From Gillisella vitis (GTDB lineage: Bacteria > Pseudomonadota > Alphaproteobacteria > Rhizobiales > Rhizobiaceae), in assembly GCF_014204625.1 (NCBI RefSeq), contig NZ_JACHLU010000017.1, positions 43,333 through 107,332 on the forward strand: 64,000 nt of DNA, in the 5' to 3' direction. Position 1 is the first letter of the stretch. Every line of letters begins with the position of its first letter. Position numbers and translations under genes: made by a program. The notes under the pieces were generated by a model. It ran no database searches, was not told the origin of the DNA, and saw nothing but the letters and a program-made list of their open reading frames with translations. Below, piece after piece: positions 18,682 to 27,395 of this stretch.

Positions 18682-19991
18682 TGACAAGTATTGAAATCGG
18701 CCTCTGGTCTTTTCCTGTTCTGATTGCGCTGATCTTCCTGCGCATTCCCATTGGTGCCGCCATGTTGGCAACCGGCATTGTTGGCACATTTCTGGTCACG
18801 GGACGCTGGAGCCCTATCCTGTCACAGCTCAAGGTGCTGGCCTGGAGCACCAATGCCAATTATTCCTTATCCATCATTCCGCTGTTTTTGCTGATGGGCC
18901 AGTTTGCTGCCCGCGGCGGCATGAGCCAGTCATTGTTCAATGCGGCAGCGGCCTTTCTTGGCCATCGAAAAGGCGGGGTTGCCATGGCAGCCGTAGGGGC
19001 CTGCGCCGGTTTTGGCTCTATTTGCGGCTCATCGCTTGCCACGGCGGCCACCATGGCACAGGTGGCCCTGCCTGAGCTGAAACGCCATGGCTATGCGGGC
19101 GGTCTGGCCACGGCATCGCTTGCGGCTGGCGGCACGCTCGGCATTCTCATTCCGCCGTCCGTTGTGCTGGTGATCTATGCCATTCTGGCTGAACAGAACA
19201 TTGCCAAACTGTTTCTGGCTGCCTTTGTGCCGGGAATCATGGCGGCCATTTCCTATTTTATCGCCATTGCCATTTATGTGCATTTCAAGCCGGAATCGGC
19301 AGGTCAGGCCCCGAGAATTCCGTGGGCACAGCGCATTCCGGCCCTGATTGCCGTGTGGCCTGTTGTTGCGATTTTTGGCGTTGTCGTCGGCGGCATCTAT
19401 CTTGGCTGGTTCACGCCAACGCAGGCCGCGGCCATTGGTGCCGCCAGCGCCGGGCTGGTGGCCTGGGCCAATGGCGGGCTGGACCGCGCAGCCCTGCTGG
19501 ATTGCTTCAAACAGACGGCAACATCCACAGGCATGATCTTCTTTATCGTGCTGGGCGCATCCGTGTTCAACTCGTTCCTCGCCTTTTCGAGGCTGCCGCA
19601 AATGGGTGCTGAATGGGTGACCGCGCAAGGCTTTGCACCAATGACGGTGCTGATCATCATCCTTGTGCTCTACATCATCTTTGGCTGCATCATGGATTCG
19701 CTCTCGATGATCGTGCTGACGATACCGATCTTCTTTCCCATTGTCACCGCCATGGATTTTGGCATGACGCCAGAGCATTTTGCCATCTGGTTTGGCATTC
19801 TGGTGCTGATGGTGGCCGAAATAGGCATGATAACGCCGCCGGTGGGGCTCAATCTGTTTATCATTTCAGCCATGTCAAAGGGCGTGCCGATCCGCGAGAC
19901 CTACAAGGGTATCATTCCTTTTGTCAGCGCGGACCTGCTGCGGATCATCATCCTGACGGCCTTCCCGATCATCTCGATTTTTCTGGTGTAA
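18681..19991 (+). CDS. TRAP transporter large permease (DctM family)
   Basis: 436 aa with about twelve hydrophobic segments. Family features are FLRIPIGAAMLATGIVG, FLLMGQFAARGGMS, ICGSSLATAATMAQVALPEL, LAAGGTLGILIPPSVVLVIY and MITPPVGLNLFII. It is the Na+-coupled membrane component working with DctQ and the periplasmic DctP. Its start is coupled to DctQ through TAATG. The operon ends at an 11-bp hairpin 6 nt after the stop. Confidence 0.92.
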   Translation: MTSIEIGLWSFPVLIALIFLRIPIGAAMLATGIVGTFLVTGRWSPILSQLKVLAWSTNANYSLSIIPLFLLMGQFAARGGMSQSLFNAAAAFLGHRKGGVAMAAVGACAGFGSICGSSLATAATMAQVALPELKRHGYAGGLATASLAAGGTLGILIPPSVVLVIYAILAEQNIAKLFLAAFVPGIMAAISYFIAIAIYVHFKPESAGQAPRIPWAQRIPALIAVWPVVAIFGVVVGGIYLGWFTPTQAAAIGAASAGLVAWANGGLDRAALLDCFKQTATSTGMIFFIVLGASVFNSFLAFSRLPQMGAEWVTAQGFAPMTVLIIILVLYIIFGCIMDSLSMIVLTIPIFFPIVTAMDFGMTPEHFAIWFGILVLMVAEIGMITPPVGLNLFIISAMSKGVPIRETYKGIIPFVSADLLRIIILTAFPIISIFLV

Positions 19992-19997
19992 ATTCAG

Positions 19998-20026
19998 GTG
20001 GCTGGCGCAAAGCACGCGCCAGCCAC
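19998..20026 (+). terminator. Terminator hairpin after the TRAP operon
   Basis: A perfect 11-bp stem GTGGCTGGCGC / GCGCCAGCCAC with a 7-nt loop begins 6 nt after the dctM stop. There is no clear T tract; it lies between the convergent TRAP operon and flagellin gene. Confidence 0.6.
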
Positions 20027-20030
20027 TCCG

Positions 20031-20076
20031 AGCATTTGCAGGAAAAGTGGAACCCGGTTTTCCGTCCGAAAATGCG
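20031..20076. repeat. Short palindromic repeat (AAGTGG...CCGGTTTTCC family), copy 1
   Basis: Reads AGCATTTGCAGGAAAAGTGG, then AACCC, then a partly complementary arm ending in GAAAATGC. The same core (AAAACCGG.TCCACTTTT on one strand or the other) recurs at 39854-39888, 42576-42618 and 60941-60976 in this window. This type of element is widespread in Rhizobiales intergenic DNA. Confidence 0.7.
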
Positions 20077-20088
20077 GCACAAAAAGCA

Positions 20089-21054
20089 CTATAGCAACTG
20101 CATCACAGCCTGCACGCTGGTATTGACAATCGACAGAGATTTTATCCCCAGCTGCTCCCGCACCTGAAGCGCTTTCAAGCGGCTGGATTCCACATCCATA
20201 TCGGTGTCCACCATGCCGCCAACACCCTTGTTGACCGAACCTTGCAGGTCTTTGGCAAATTCATATTGCATATCAACCCGGTTGTTCATGGCTCCCAGCT
20301 GAGTGGCCACATCCGTCATGCGCTCGGTCATCAGATCAACAACCTGGATCATCTCATCAATCTCGGTGGTGGTTGCATTCTCCGCCAGTCTGATTTCATC
20401 ATAACTGGTGCCAGCATTGGCCCCATTGAACATCACCCAGGTTTTCGCCGTGCCCATTTCCGCAGAAAAGCCGGAGCCCGTGAGAATGCCCCGCTCCCCC
20501 TCCACGTCATCAATCAGGTAATTGACCTCGGACGTGCCTGCCTGACCATGAATGTCGTAATTAATGGTGTTGACGCTCACTTTGCCGGAATTGTCACGCA
20601 CAAAAGAACCAACAAGATCACGGCTGGCACGATCGGCGGTGGATGAACGTTGCAACCAGTTTTCCTTGGAAAACGATGAGGATTCAGCGATGGAGCGAAA
20701 TTGAAGGCGGATTTCATCCAGCTCGGTATTGATCTTGTCGCGGTCAACGCCAGTCTCGCGGGCTGTGACAAGGCGCGACTTGACCTGCGACATCAAATCC
20801 GTTGCCGTGCTCATGCCATGATAGGCTGTGTCCAACACGCTTCCCGCCATGTTCAAGGCATCCTGAACCGATGAAATCGACCGATTATCAGAACGCATTG
20901 TGGTGGCGATAGACCAATAGGCAGCGTTATCAGATGGATTGGCAACCCGATACCCCGAAGCCACCCGGCCATGACTGGCACTCAAACTGCTCTCGTTGCT
21001 CCGCAGACTCTGAAGAGCCGTATAGGCCGCCACATTGGTATTTTTACTCACCAT
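20089..21054 (-). CDS. Flagellin (FlaA-type), isolated gene
   Basis: 321 aa. The conserved N-terminal D0/D1 region (RVASGYRVANPSDNAAYWSI then ATTMRSDNRSISSVQDALNM) and the C-terminal D1/D0 region (VVDLMTERMTDVATQLGAMN, ALQVREQLGIKSLSIVNTS) are intact with a short central part, as in rhizobial flagellins. It would be exported by the flagellar type III system and polymerise into filament. No other flagellar gene is in the window, so it is an orphan copy, diverged at the N-terminus (MVSKNTNVAAYTAL). ATG 21054 is followed by an in-frame GTG; the ribosome binding site is weak (GAGTAAAGCG). Confidence 0.92.
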   Translation of the reverse strand: MVSKNTNVAAYTALQSLRSNESSLSASHGRVASGYRVANPSDNAAYWSIATTMRSDNRSISSVQDALNMAGSVLDTAYHGMSTATDLMSQVKSRLVTARETGVDRDKINTELDEIRLQFRSIAESSSFSKENWLQRSSTADRASRDLVGSFVRDNSGKVSVNTINYDIHGQAGTSEVNYLIDDVEGERGILTGSGFSAEMGTAKTWVMFNGANAGTSYDEIRLAENATTTEIDEMIQVVDLMTERMTDVATQLGAMNNRVDMQYEFAKDLQGSVNKGVGGMVDTDMDVESSRLKALQVREQLGIKSLSIVNTSVQAVMQLL

Positions 21055-21534
21055 ACGCTTTACTCACACAACTCAAAACAGGACATGAGGTGTCATTGCG
21101 CCAGAGCACACCCCCTGACACCCACATCGTTACGCAATACAAAAATCCCTACAGCGCCTCTCACCATGTATGGCGCACACAGGACGCTGTAACACTTTTA
21201 ATCTGCTGCATAATTTTCTCCGTAAATCGATTCCGATTTAAGGAATTATGCAGTACGGGAATGCGCTACTTATAGAGCTGTTAAGGTTAAACCGCTGCAA
21301 AAGAACATGGTGAAGAATGAATTAAGTAGCCACTTATGCAATTAAGGATTGGGGAAAATGCGAAGCGGTTTTCGGAAAAAGCCGATGCGACAACGACGTG
21401 AATGCGTCAGTACACTCGGTCAACACAGAAAATGGCCGTTTGCCGCCTGCTCAAGGTCGAATTGTCCACGGCCCTGGAGCCGCACTATTTTGATCAAATA
21501 CTGCTTTGATAAAGTCACACACAATCAGAAGAAA
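21055..21534. other. Intergenic region between flagellin and the integrated element
   Basis: 480 nt of host-side DNA. It holds the flagellin promoter region, a palindromic element (21206-21253) and one copy of the motif CGACGTGAATGCGTCAG at 21394-21410, which recurs on the other side of the integrated element at 38675 and 38776. I see no convincing gene here. Confidence 0.5.
21206..21253. repeat. 48-nt palindromic element upstream of flagellin
   Basis: Perfect 10-nt arms CTGCATAATT (21206-21215) and AATTATGCAG (21244-21253) enclose an inner inverted pair TAAATCG / CGATTTA. This arrangement (GATTTAAGGAATTATGCAG) looks like a recurring rhizobial intergenic palindrome. Only one copy is in this window. 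Confidence 0.6.
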
Positions 21535-21552
21535 ATGGCTGGGGCACCAGGA
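21535..21552. repeat. attL core: displaced 3' end of tRNA-Gln
   Basis: ATGGCTGGGGCACCAGGA matches 38048-38065 at 17 of 18 positions (A for G at position 12). The matching right copy is the 3' end of tRNA-Gln including CCA. The mismatch is in the copy that is not part of an intact tRNA. Confidence 0.9.
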
Positions 21553-21624
21553 ACAAAATCCAACTTTTTCTAGCACCTTGTTTCGTCTTATTTATTTGTA
21601 TTTATTGACTAATTTTTTTGAAAC

Positions 21625-21659
21625 TGTTACGGAATGGTGTTACGGAGCACTGTTACGGA
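21625..21659. promoter_or_regulatory. Three TGTTACGGA repeats, probable integrase arm sites (left)
   Basis: TGTTACGGA occurs at 21625, 21638 and 21651, an exact 13-nt period, 73-107 nt inside the attL core and just before the integrase start. Two more copies of TGTTACGG lie 53-87 nt inside attR. Placement on both sides of the core fits arm-type binding sites of a lambda-like integrase; they may also mediate autoregulation of int. Confidence 0.65.
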
Positions 21660-21669
21660 ACCCCATAAA

Positions 21670-23472
21670 ATGGCCCGCCTGACCTACCTTGAACGCCGCA
21701 ATGGCACCTACTACGCCCGCATAGATATTCCGGCTGATTTGGTCGAACATGTCGGCAGCGAAGTGCGTAAAAAGTCACTTCGCACGAAGGACGAGAATGA
21801 AGCGAAGAAACGGCTATGGCCGGTGGTTGAAGAATGGCGGGTGGAGTTTGAGGATATTCGATCCCGCCGCGAGATAACCGCCGACGATAAAGCAGCAGCG
21901 GTTTGGCAGCACTATGAGGCGACCCTTCAGCAAGACGAAGAGAAGCGCCGGGCAATGCCAACGATTGCAGATATGCAGACGACCGCTAACCAGATATGGC
22001 GGCGGATCGATAACGGCGAGATACATTCCGGCGACTTCGTTGGGATGATAAACGGCTATGCGGACCTTGAGCTATTGAAACGCGCTCGTGGCGATGACGC
22101 CAACCTTCGGACCCGACGCCTTGCGGCCTTAAAGCTTGATCTTATCAGCGGCGAGACGAAGCGCGTTGAACAGGCCGTGGACGAGTTTACCGTGAAGCAC
22201 CGCCTTATTGTTGAAAAGGACACTGGCGAATACCGCGACCTTTGCACACACATGTTGCGGGCGGAAATCGAAGGACTTGAGCGCACCCTTGAGCGGGATA
22301 AGGGTGATTATTCTGGTGTGCCAAAAGACCCAATCGTTAAACCTGCCCTTGGCACCATCCGCGAAACTGCCAAGCCCGGTGAAAGTGTGATGGAATTGTT
22401 CGCGCTCTATGAGCGCGAGAACCCCAAAAACATCACCAAAGATACATTCAATCAGGCACGGCGTGACATCGGCACGTTCCTTGAGTGCGTTGGCACCAAC
22501 TACCCCATTCATCGGATCGACAAGAAAGCCGTTCGTGACTGGAAAGCGTTGTTGATGCAATACCCGGTTAAGGCAACCGAAACGAAGGCGTTCGCCGGGA
22601 TGAAGATTGCCCAGATTGTGAAGGCAAATGAGCAGGTCAAGAAGCCGGTGCTCACGTCACGAACGGTTAACCGCTACCTCTCCAGCCTTGGCGCTTTCTG
22701 TAGCTGGCTTGTGACACAGGGCTATATCGACACGAATCCGGTTGATGGCATGTCACTGGCGAAGGACAAGAAGAAAAAGGCCTACCCGTTCAAGACCGAA
22801 CACCTGAACACCCTGTTTTCCGCCCCGCTGTTCGTTGGTTGCGAATCCGACGAAGCGCCGCGCTTCTGGAAAAAGCCGGGTGATTTCCTGATCCGTGATC
22901 ACCGCTATTGGGTTCCGTTGGTGATGCTCTATTCCGGCGCTCGACCGGCAGAAATTGCACAGCTTCTTGTCTCAGACGTTCGGCAGGAACACGGCCATTG
23001 GATTATGGATATTACCGAAACCGACGATGAAGACGAAGATTCCGGCAAGAGCGTCAAGAACCTCGGTTCTCGCCGCGTTGTCCCTGTTCATTCCGAATTG
23101 GTAAAACTTGGTTTTCTGAAATATCACGCCAGCATCAAGAACGCTGGACAGACCCGCCTCTTTCCAAAGGCCGAACGCAACGAACGCGGTCAGATGATTG
23201 CCGACTTCAGCCGCGAGTTTAACCGCTACCTGACAAGGCTTGGTATCAAAAACGGGCGCGGCTTGTCGCTTTATAGCTTCCGACATGGCGCTTTCGACGC
23301 CATGCGCCGCGCCGGGTATGTCGAAGAGCAGTTCGGTTACATTTTCGGCCATGTCAGCGGAAGCCGTGTATCACGCAGCTACGGCGTTCTTGCCTCTGGC
23401 ACCCTTGAGCAGCGCGTTGAATTGATCAACGCGATTGCCTACCCCGGCTTGGAGATAGATCATTTATTTTGA
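21670..23472 (+). CDS. int: Tyrosine integrase (site-specific recombinase)
   Basis: 600 aa. The N-terminus (MARLTYLERRNGTYYARIDI then PADL) is the DUF6538-type arm-binding domain. A long helical region and a core-binding domain follow (RTVNRYLSSLGAFCSWLVTQGYI region). The C-terminal catalytic domain shows LYSGARPAEIAQL with the first catalytic Arg, YSFRHGAFDAMRRAG with the His-x-x-Arg-like box, FGHVSGSRVSRSYG with the second His and the nucleophilic Tyr. It would excise and insert the element at tRNA-Gln. ATG 21670 gives the family N-terminus; ATG 21634 is in frame and sits inside the repeat array. The gene points into the element, next to attL. Confidence 0.92.
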   Translation: MARLTYLERRNGTYYARIDIPADLVEHVGSEVRKKSLRTKDENEAKKRLWPVVEEWRVEFEDIRSRREITADDKAAAVWQHYEATLQQDEEKRRAMPTIADMQTTANQIWRRIDNGEIHSGDFVGMINGYADLELLKRARGDDANLRTRRLAALKLDLISGETKRVEQAVDEFTVKHRLIVEKDTGEYRDLCTHMLRAEIEGLERTLERDKGDYSGVPKDPIVKPALGTIRETAKPGESVMELFALYERENPKNITKDTFNQARRDIGTFLECVGTNYPIHRIDKKAVRDWKALLMQYPVKATETKAFAGMKIAQIVKANEQVKKPVLTSRTVNRYLSSLGAFCSWLVTQGYIDTNPVDGMSLAKDKKKKAYPFKTEHLNTLFSAPLFVGCESDEAPRFWKKPGDFLIRDHRYWVPLVMLYSGARPAEIAQLLVSDVRQEHGHWIMDITETDDEDEDSGKSVKNLGSRRVVPVHSELVKLGFLKYHASIKNAGQTRLFPKAERNERGQMIADFSREFNRYLTRLGIKNGRGLSLYSFRHGAFDAMRRAGYVEEQFGYIFGHVSGSRVSRSYGVLASGTLEQRVELINAIAYPGLEIDHLF

Positions 23473-23505
23473 TGATTTGATAAAAAATATCACAAAAATC
23501 GATTG

Positions 23506-23521
23506 GTAAGTATTTACTTAC
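23506..23521. promoter_or_regulatory. Palindrome in the promoter region of the morphogenesis operon
   Basis: GTAAGTATTTACTTAC (7-nt perfect arms, 2-nt centre) lies in a 100-nt A+T-rich gap between int and portal, the only real gap before the packed structural operon. It is a plausible operator for the late genes; the cognate regulator is unknown. Confidence 0.4.
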
Positions 23522-23572
23522 ATATCATGGTGTGAGAATCTGTCTTCAAGCTAATTGAGGACGGATTACCCA

Positions 23573-24802
23573 TTGTTTGAGAATATCAAGAAGGCAGCGC
23601 TCAAGCCGCTCAACAATCTTGTTGAGCAAAAAGCCTATTCTCTTTTGGATAGCCGTATCGGCGAGATTATGGGTATCCGCCATACTTATTCCGGCGTGAA
23701 TATCAACGGAATTTCGGCCCTTTATGTTCCCGCTGTTCTTCAAGCCGTCCGATTGATCTCTGAAACTATTGGTTCACTCCCCTGCAAGGTCTATCGGGAA
23801 ACCGCAGACGGCAAGGAACCGGCGAAGGATCATTCAGTCTATCGTATCGTTCATAAGCGGGCGAACGAATGGACAGGTGCGGGCGATCTCCGCACACGCC
23901 TGACCGCCGACGCCCTGATGCACGGGAATGGCTATGCAAGGGTGGTCCGCTTTGAAGACGGACGCCCTTTTGAACTTCATCGGCTGAAGCCTGAAAAGGT
24001 CACAATCCTTGAAGACGACATGACCGGCGCACCCGTCTATCGCGTATCGGAAAAGTCCGGCATGATCGATTACCCGCACACCGAAATTCTTCACATTCCT
24101 GCATTCCTCGGAACCTCGCCAATCTCATTCGGTAAGGAAGCTATCGGCCTCGCATCCATCCTTGAACGCGACGGTGCGCAGTTCTTCGGCGCTGGCAGGC
24201 GTGCCGCTGGCATCTTCCGCAACGAAAAGTCACAGGGTAATGAAGCGGGCGAGAAGACTATGAAGAATATTCGCAATTCCTCCCGCAATTGGCACAAGGG
24301 CAATGAACCCGATCTCTTCCTTGATGGCGGATGGGACTATAAACCCCAGACTATGACCAGCACGGACGCGCAGTTCCTTGAGAACCGCACGTTCCAGATT
24401 GACGAAATCGCCCGTATCTTCGGCGTCCCGCCGCATCTGCTTTTCCAGCTTGATCGCGCGACTTGGAGCAACGCCGAACAGATGGGTGCAAGCTTTCTTC
24501 AGCTTTGCCTTCGCCCTTGGCTGGACCGCTGGCAGGAAGCTTATTCCACCGTGCTGCTGACCGAAGATGAACAGGACGACCATTATTTTGAGTTTATCAC
24601 GGCTGACCTTGAACGCGCCGATGCGGCAGGCCGTGCCGAAATCTATTCCAAGCTGATTGCGGCCCGCGTCTATACCCCGAACGAAATCCGTGCCCGCGAA
24701 AACATGCCGCCCCTACAGGGCGGTGACGAACTGGCAAACCCCTACATTACCACGACCACGACCGGCCCCGCCAAAAGCAACCCGGACAAGGAACCCGCAT
24801 GA
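23573..24802 (+). CDS. Phage portal protein (HK97 family)
   Basis: About 409 aa. Typical HK97-portal blocks are present: AVRLISETIGSLPCKVYRET, LTADALMHGNGYARVV, FGKEAIGLASILERDGAQFF, FQIDEIARIFGVPPHLLFQL and WSNAEQMGASFLQLCLRPWL. It would form the dodecameric DNA channel at one capsid vertex. The start is uncertain: no ATG fits, and TTG at 23573 with AGGACGG at 8 nt is best; TTG at 23555 is an alternative. The end overlaps the next gene by ATGA. It heads the structural operon, in contrast to most siphophages where terminase genes come first. Confidence 0.9.
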   Translation: MFENIKKAALKPLNNLVEQKAYSLLDSRIGEIMGIRHTYSGVNINGISALYVPAVLQAVRLISETIGSLPCKVYRETADGKEPAKDHSVYRIVHKRANEWTGAGDLRTRLTADALMHGNGYARVVRFEDGRPFELHRLKPEKVTILEDDMTGAPVYRVSEKSGMIDYPHTEILHIPAFLGTSPISFGKEAIGLASILERDGAQFFGAGRRAAGIFRNEKSQGNEAGEKTMKNIRNSSRNWHKGNEPDLFLDGGWDYKPQTMTSTDAQFLENRTFQIDEIARIFGVPPHLLFQLDRATWSNAEQMGASFLQLCLRPWLDRWQEAYSTVLLTEDEQDDHYFEFITADLERADAAGRAEIYSKLIAARVYTPNEIRARENMPPLQGGDELANPYITTTTTGPAKSNPDKEPA

Positions 24803-25218
24803 TCGAACACCGTGCATTTTTCGGCGACGGCGAAAAGCTGTTCGCCTTCCCGACCCGCGACCTTATTGAAGAACTTGACCGCGTGACCGGCTACGGCATC
24901 GGCGCATTGTTCCGCCGCTTTCGCACCTCCGATTACTCTTTCAAAGACGTGCTTCATATTCTTCGCCTCGGCCTTATCGGCGGCGGCACCCCTCCGCAAC
25001 GAGCCGATCAGCTCGTTGCGCTGTATGGCATCGGGCGTCCGCTTTCTGAAAGCTTCGCTGTTGCCGATGGCGTCATCACGGCGCTGTTCTTCGGCAACGA
25101 AGAACCGGCAGCTGGTGCTGTTACGGACGACGACGATTTCCCGGCCCCGTTTAAGGCAGCAGCAACGGGCGATCTCGCAGCAGCAATCAACGCCGCATAT
25201 CAGGACGTTGCCGAATGA
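24799..25218 (+). CDS. GTA gp10-like protein (tail assembly chaperone family, PF11836-like)
   Basis: 139 aa. The segment LFAFPTRDLIEELDRVTGYG then IGALFRRF, followed by SFKDVLHILRLGLIGGGTPP, fits the small gene-transfer-agent gp10 family, which acts with the tape measure in tail assembly. It overlaps portal by 4 nt (ATGA) and the protease-capsid gene by 4 nt. Its place between portal and protease is unusual, since chaperones normally precede the tape measure. The family call rests on the N-terminal two thirds; the Ala-rich C-terminus is not diagnostic. Confidence 0.6.
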   Translation: MIEHRAFFGDGEKLFAFPTRDLIEELDRVTGYGIGALFRRFRTSDYSFKDVLHILRLGLIGGGTPPQRADQLVALYGIGRPLSESFAVADGVITALFFGNEEPAAGAVTDDDDFPAPFKAAATGDLAAAINAAYQDVAE

Positions 25219-26759
25219 AGAACGACAACGTGCTTCTGAAGGCTGAAATTTCGGCAGACGACGCCGGCACCGTGTCCGGTATTGCGTGGCCTTTCGATGG
25301 CCCGGATAGCGAAGGCGACATTATCAACAAGGGTGCTTTCGCCTTTGTCTCTGACGTGCCGATGTTCATTGAACACGACGGGCGGCAGGCCGTAGGCGTT
25401 TGGAAGTCCTACCGGGAAACCGACGCTGGCCTTGAAGTCACCGGACGCCTGTTCATCGAAGCCAGCGCCCCGGCCCGCGAAGCGCACCGTTTGCTTCGAA
25501 AGGGCGTAATCACCGGCCTTTCTATCTCCGGCCCGATCACCGGAAGCGAGCCCCTGCCTACGGGCGGGCGGAATATTCACGGCGTCACCGTGAACGAAAT
25601 CTCCCTATGCAAGCGCCCCGTCAATTCTGGCGCTCGCGTCACCCTCGTTAAATCCATCACCGAAGGAAACCTTATGGAAAAGGAACTTGAGAATACGCGG
25701 GAAGCGAATGCTGACCCGGTTATCAGCGCTGCCGAACTGAAGACGCTGAAGGAAGATATGAAGGTAGTTAAGGCGAAGCTCGCCCGCCCGACCGCAGCGA
25801 ACAACAACCATACGGCAGCGGAAAACGATAATGTTCGCAAGTCGTATGCGCAGTTCCTCCGCACCGGCTACGATCACTCCCCGGAAAATGTTCGAAAGGC
25901 TCTGACTGTAGGCGCTGACGAACTCGCCGGTTACATCCTCGCGCCGGAAGAAGTCAGCGGTGAGTTTATCCGCAACCTTATCGAGTTTTCGCCGGTTCGC
26001 AGCCTTGCCGATGTTCGCACCGCAGGTTCGCACACCGTTGTCATGCCGAAGCGTCTTTCCGTGACGAACGCCAAATGGAAGGGCGAAGCCGTCGCTTCCG
26101 AAGCGTCCGAACCAACCTTCGGCGAGATGGAAATTAGCGTCAAGGAACTGAATACCCACGTTGATCTGTCGAACTGGCTTATCGAAGATGCCAGCGCGGA
26201 CGTTATCGGCGAGGTTAATCTCGCCCTTGCCGAAGACTTCGGCGCGAAGGAAGGCAGGGCATTTGTCGGAGTCACCGATACGGCAGCACCTTCCGGCTTC
26301 ATGAACGAAGCAGCCGTTGCGAACACACTGAACGGCCACGCTACCAACCTGAACGCTGACCAGCTTATCAAGCTTATGTATGCCCTGCCGGGTATCTACC
26401 GCAATCGCGGAACGTGGGTAATGAACGGCACCACGCTTGCCACGATCCGCACCCTGAAGGACGGTAACGGCAACTATCTGTGGCAGCCGTCCTATCAGGC
26501 AGGCCAGCCGGAAACCATTCTTGGCCGTCCGGTTGTAGAGCTTATCGATATGCCGGATATCGCCGCGAACGCCTTCCCGATCATGTTCGGTGACTTCAAG
26601 GCCGGTTATCGTATCTATGACCGCGTGGCTTTCGGTGTTCGCCCGAACCCGTATCTTCTGGCAACCGAAGGGCAGGTTCGGTTCCATGCGCGCCGTCGTG
26701 TCGGCGCTGGCGTGGTTCGCCCGGACGCCTTCCGCAAGCTGAAGATGGCGACGGCCTAA
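25215..26759 (+). CDS. Prohead protease - major capsid protein fusion (HK97 type)
   Basis: 514 aa. Residues 1 to about 150 are a HK97-type prohead protease (SGIAWPFDGPDSEGDIINKG, MFIEHDGRQAVGVW with the catalytic His, ITGLSISGPI with the catalytic Ser). A helical linker, about 154-210 (MEKELENTREANADPVISAA then ELKTLKEDMK), resembles a short delta/scaffold domain. Residues about 215-514 are the HK97 major capsid fold (VGADELAGYILAPEEVSGEF, VVMPKRLSVTNAKW, IYRNRGTWVMNGTT, ILGRPVVELIDMPDI, FGDFKAGYRIYDRV). An in-frame ATG at 25674 (codon 154) has its own AAGGA six nt upstream, so capsid protein alone may also be made. Protease and capsid are usually two genes. Confidence 0.9.
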   Translation: MKNDNVLLKAEISADDAGTVSGIAWPFDGPDSEGDIINKGAFAFVSDVPMFIEHDGRQAVGVWKSYRETDAGLEVTGRLFIEASAPAREAHRLLRKGVITGLSISGPITGSEPLPTGGRNIHGVTVNEISLCKRPVNSGARVTLVKSITEGNLMEKELENTREANADPVISAAELKTLKEDMKVVKAKLARPTAANNNHTAAENDNVRKSYAQFLRTGYDHSPENVRKALTVGADELAGYILAPEEVSGEFIRNLIEFSPVRSLADVRTAGSHTVVMPKRLSVTNAKWKGEAVASEASEPTFGEMEISVKELNTHVDLSNWLIEDASADVIGEVNLALAEDFGAKEGRAFVGVTDTAAPSGFMNEAAVANTLNGHATNLNADQLIKLMYALPGIYRNRGTWVMNGTTLATIRTLKDGNGNYLWQPSYQAGQPETILGRPVVELIDMPDIAANAFPIMFGDFKAGYRIYDRVAFGVRPNPYLLATEGQVRFHARRRVGAGVVRPDAFRKLKMATA

Positions 26760-26762
26760 TCT

Positions 26763-27395
26763 ATGACCTTTCAGCGGCCCGGTTATGAGCAGGTAACAAT
26801 TGCGCACGGTGGCAACACCGTGACGCTTCGCCCTACCTTGCGGGCCGCTGCTACCCTTGAGGCTCGTTTCGACTTTCCGGCATTGTTCCGGGCGCTGGAC
26901 GACTTCAATTTGACAATCATTTCCCAGATAATCCTCACGGCTTCGTCCCCCGTGCAGGACGCAGCGGCCTTCCTTCGTTCAGAAGCGGCGGGAAGGCCGC
27001 TCCTCTCTTTCTTCAGCGCAGTCACCGGTCCTCTCGCCGATCTCGTTTCGATGTTCATGCCTGCCCCTGTTCAACCGTTGCACAAGCAACCTGTTGCGAC
27101 AGGTGAGATTATACCGTGGTCTGAATACTACGCCTATCTTTATGACACCGCGACGGGCTGGCTTGGCTGGACGCCCGAAACCGCTTGGAACTCAACCCCA
27201 ACTGAAATCAGCCGCGCCCACGACGCCCATATCACGCGGCTCATGGAAACCGGCGTCATGACTAAGAATAAGCGCACCGACATGCCCCATGATCCCGAAC
27301 AGGCCCAACGCAATAAAGCTGATGGCCTTGATCCTGAATTTGACCGCGCCGGGCTTCGTGCCCTCAAGGCGAAGATTGCAGGTGGTCACGCATGA
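26763..27395 (+). CDS. Tail assembly chaperone-like protein (GTA g10/g10.1 resemblance)
   Basis: 210 aa. The N-terminal part (VTIAHGGNTVTLRPTLRAAA then TLEARFDFPALFRALDDFN) resembles phage tail-assembly chaperones. The middle (GWLGWTPETAWNSTPTEISR then AHDAH) resembles the small GTA protein rcc01693 that follows gp10 in gene transfer agents. It may be a fused pair. It starts 4 nt after the capsid gene and overlaps the HNH gene by 4 nt. The call is by resemblance and is moderate. Confidence 0.5.
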   Translation: MTFQRPGYEQVTIAHGGNTVTLRPTLRAAATLEARFDFPALFRALDDFNLTIISQIILTASSPVQDAAAFLRSEAAGRPLLSFFSAVTGPLADLVSMFMPAPVQPLHKQPVATGEIIPWSEYYAYLYDTATGWLGWTPETAWNSTPTEISRAHDAHITRLMETGVMTKNKRTDMPHDPEQAQRNKADGLDPEFDRAGLRALKAKIAGGHA

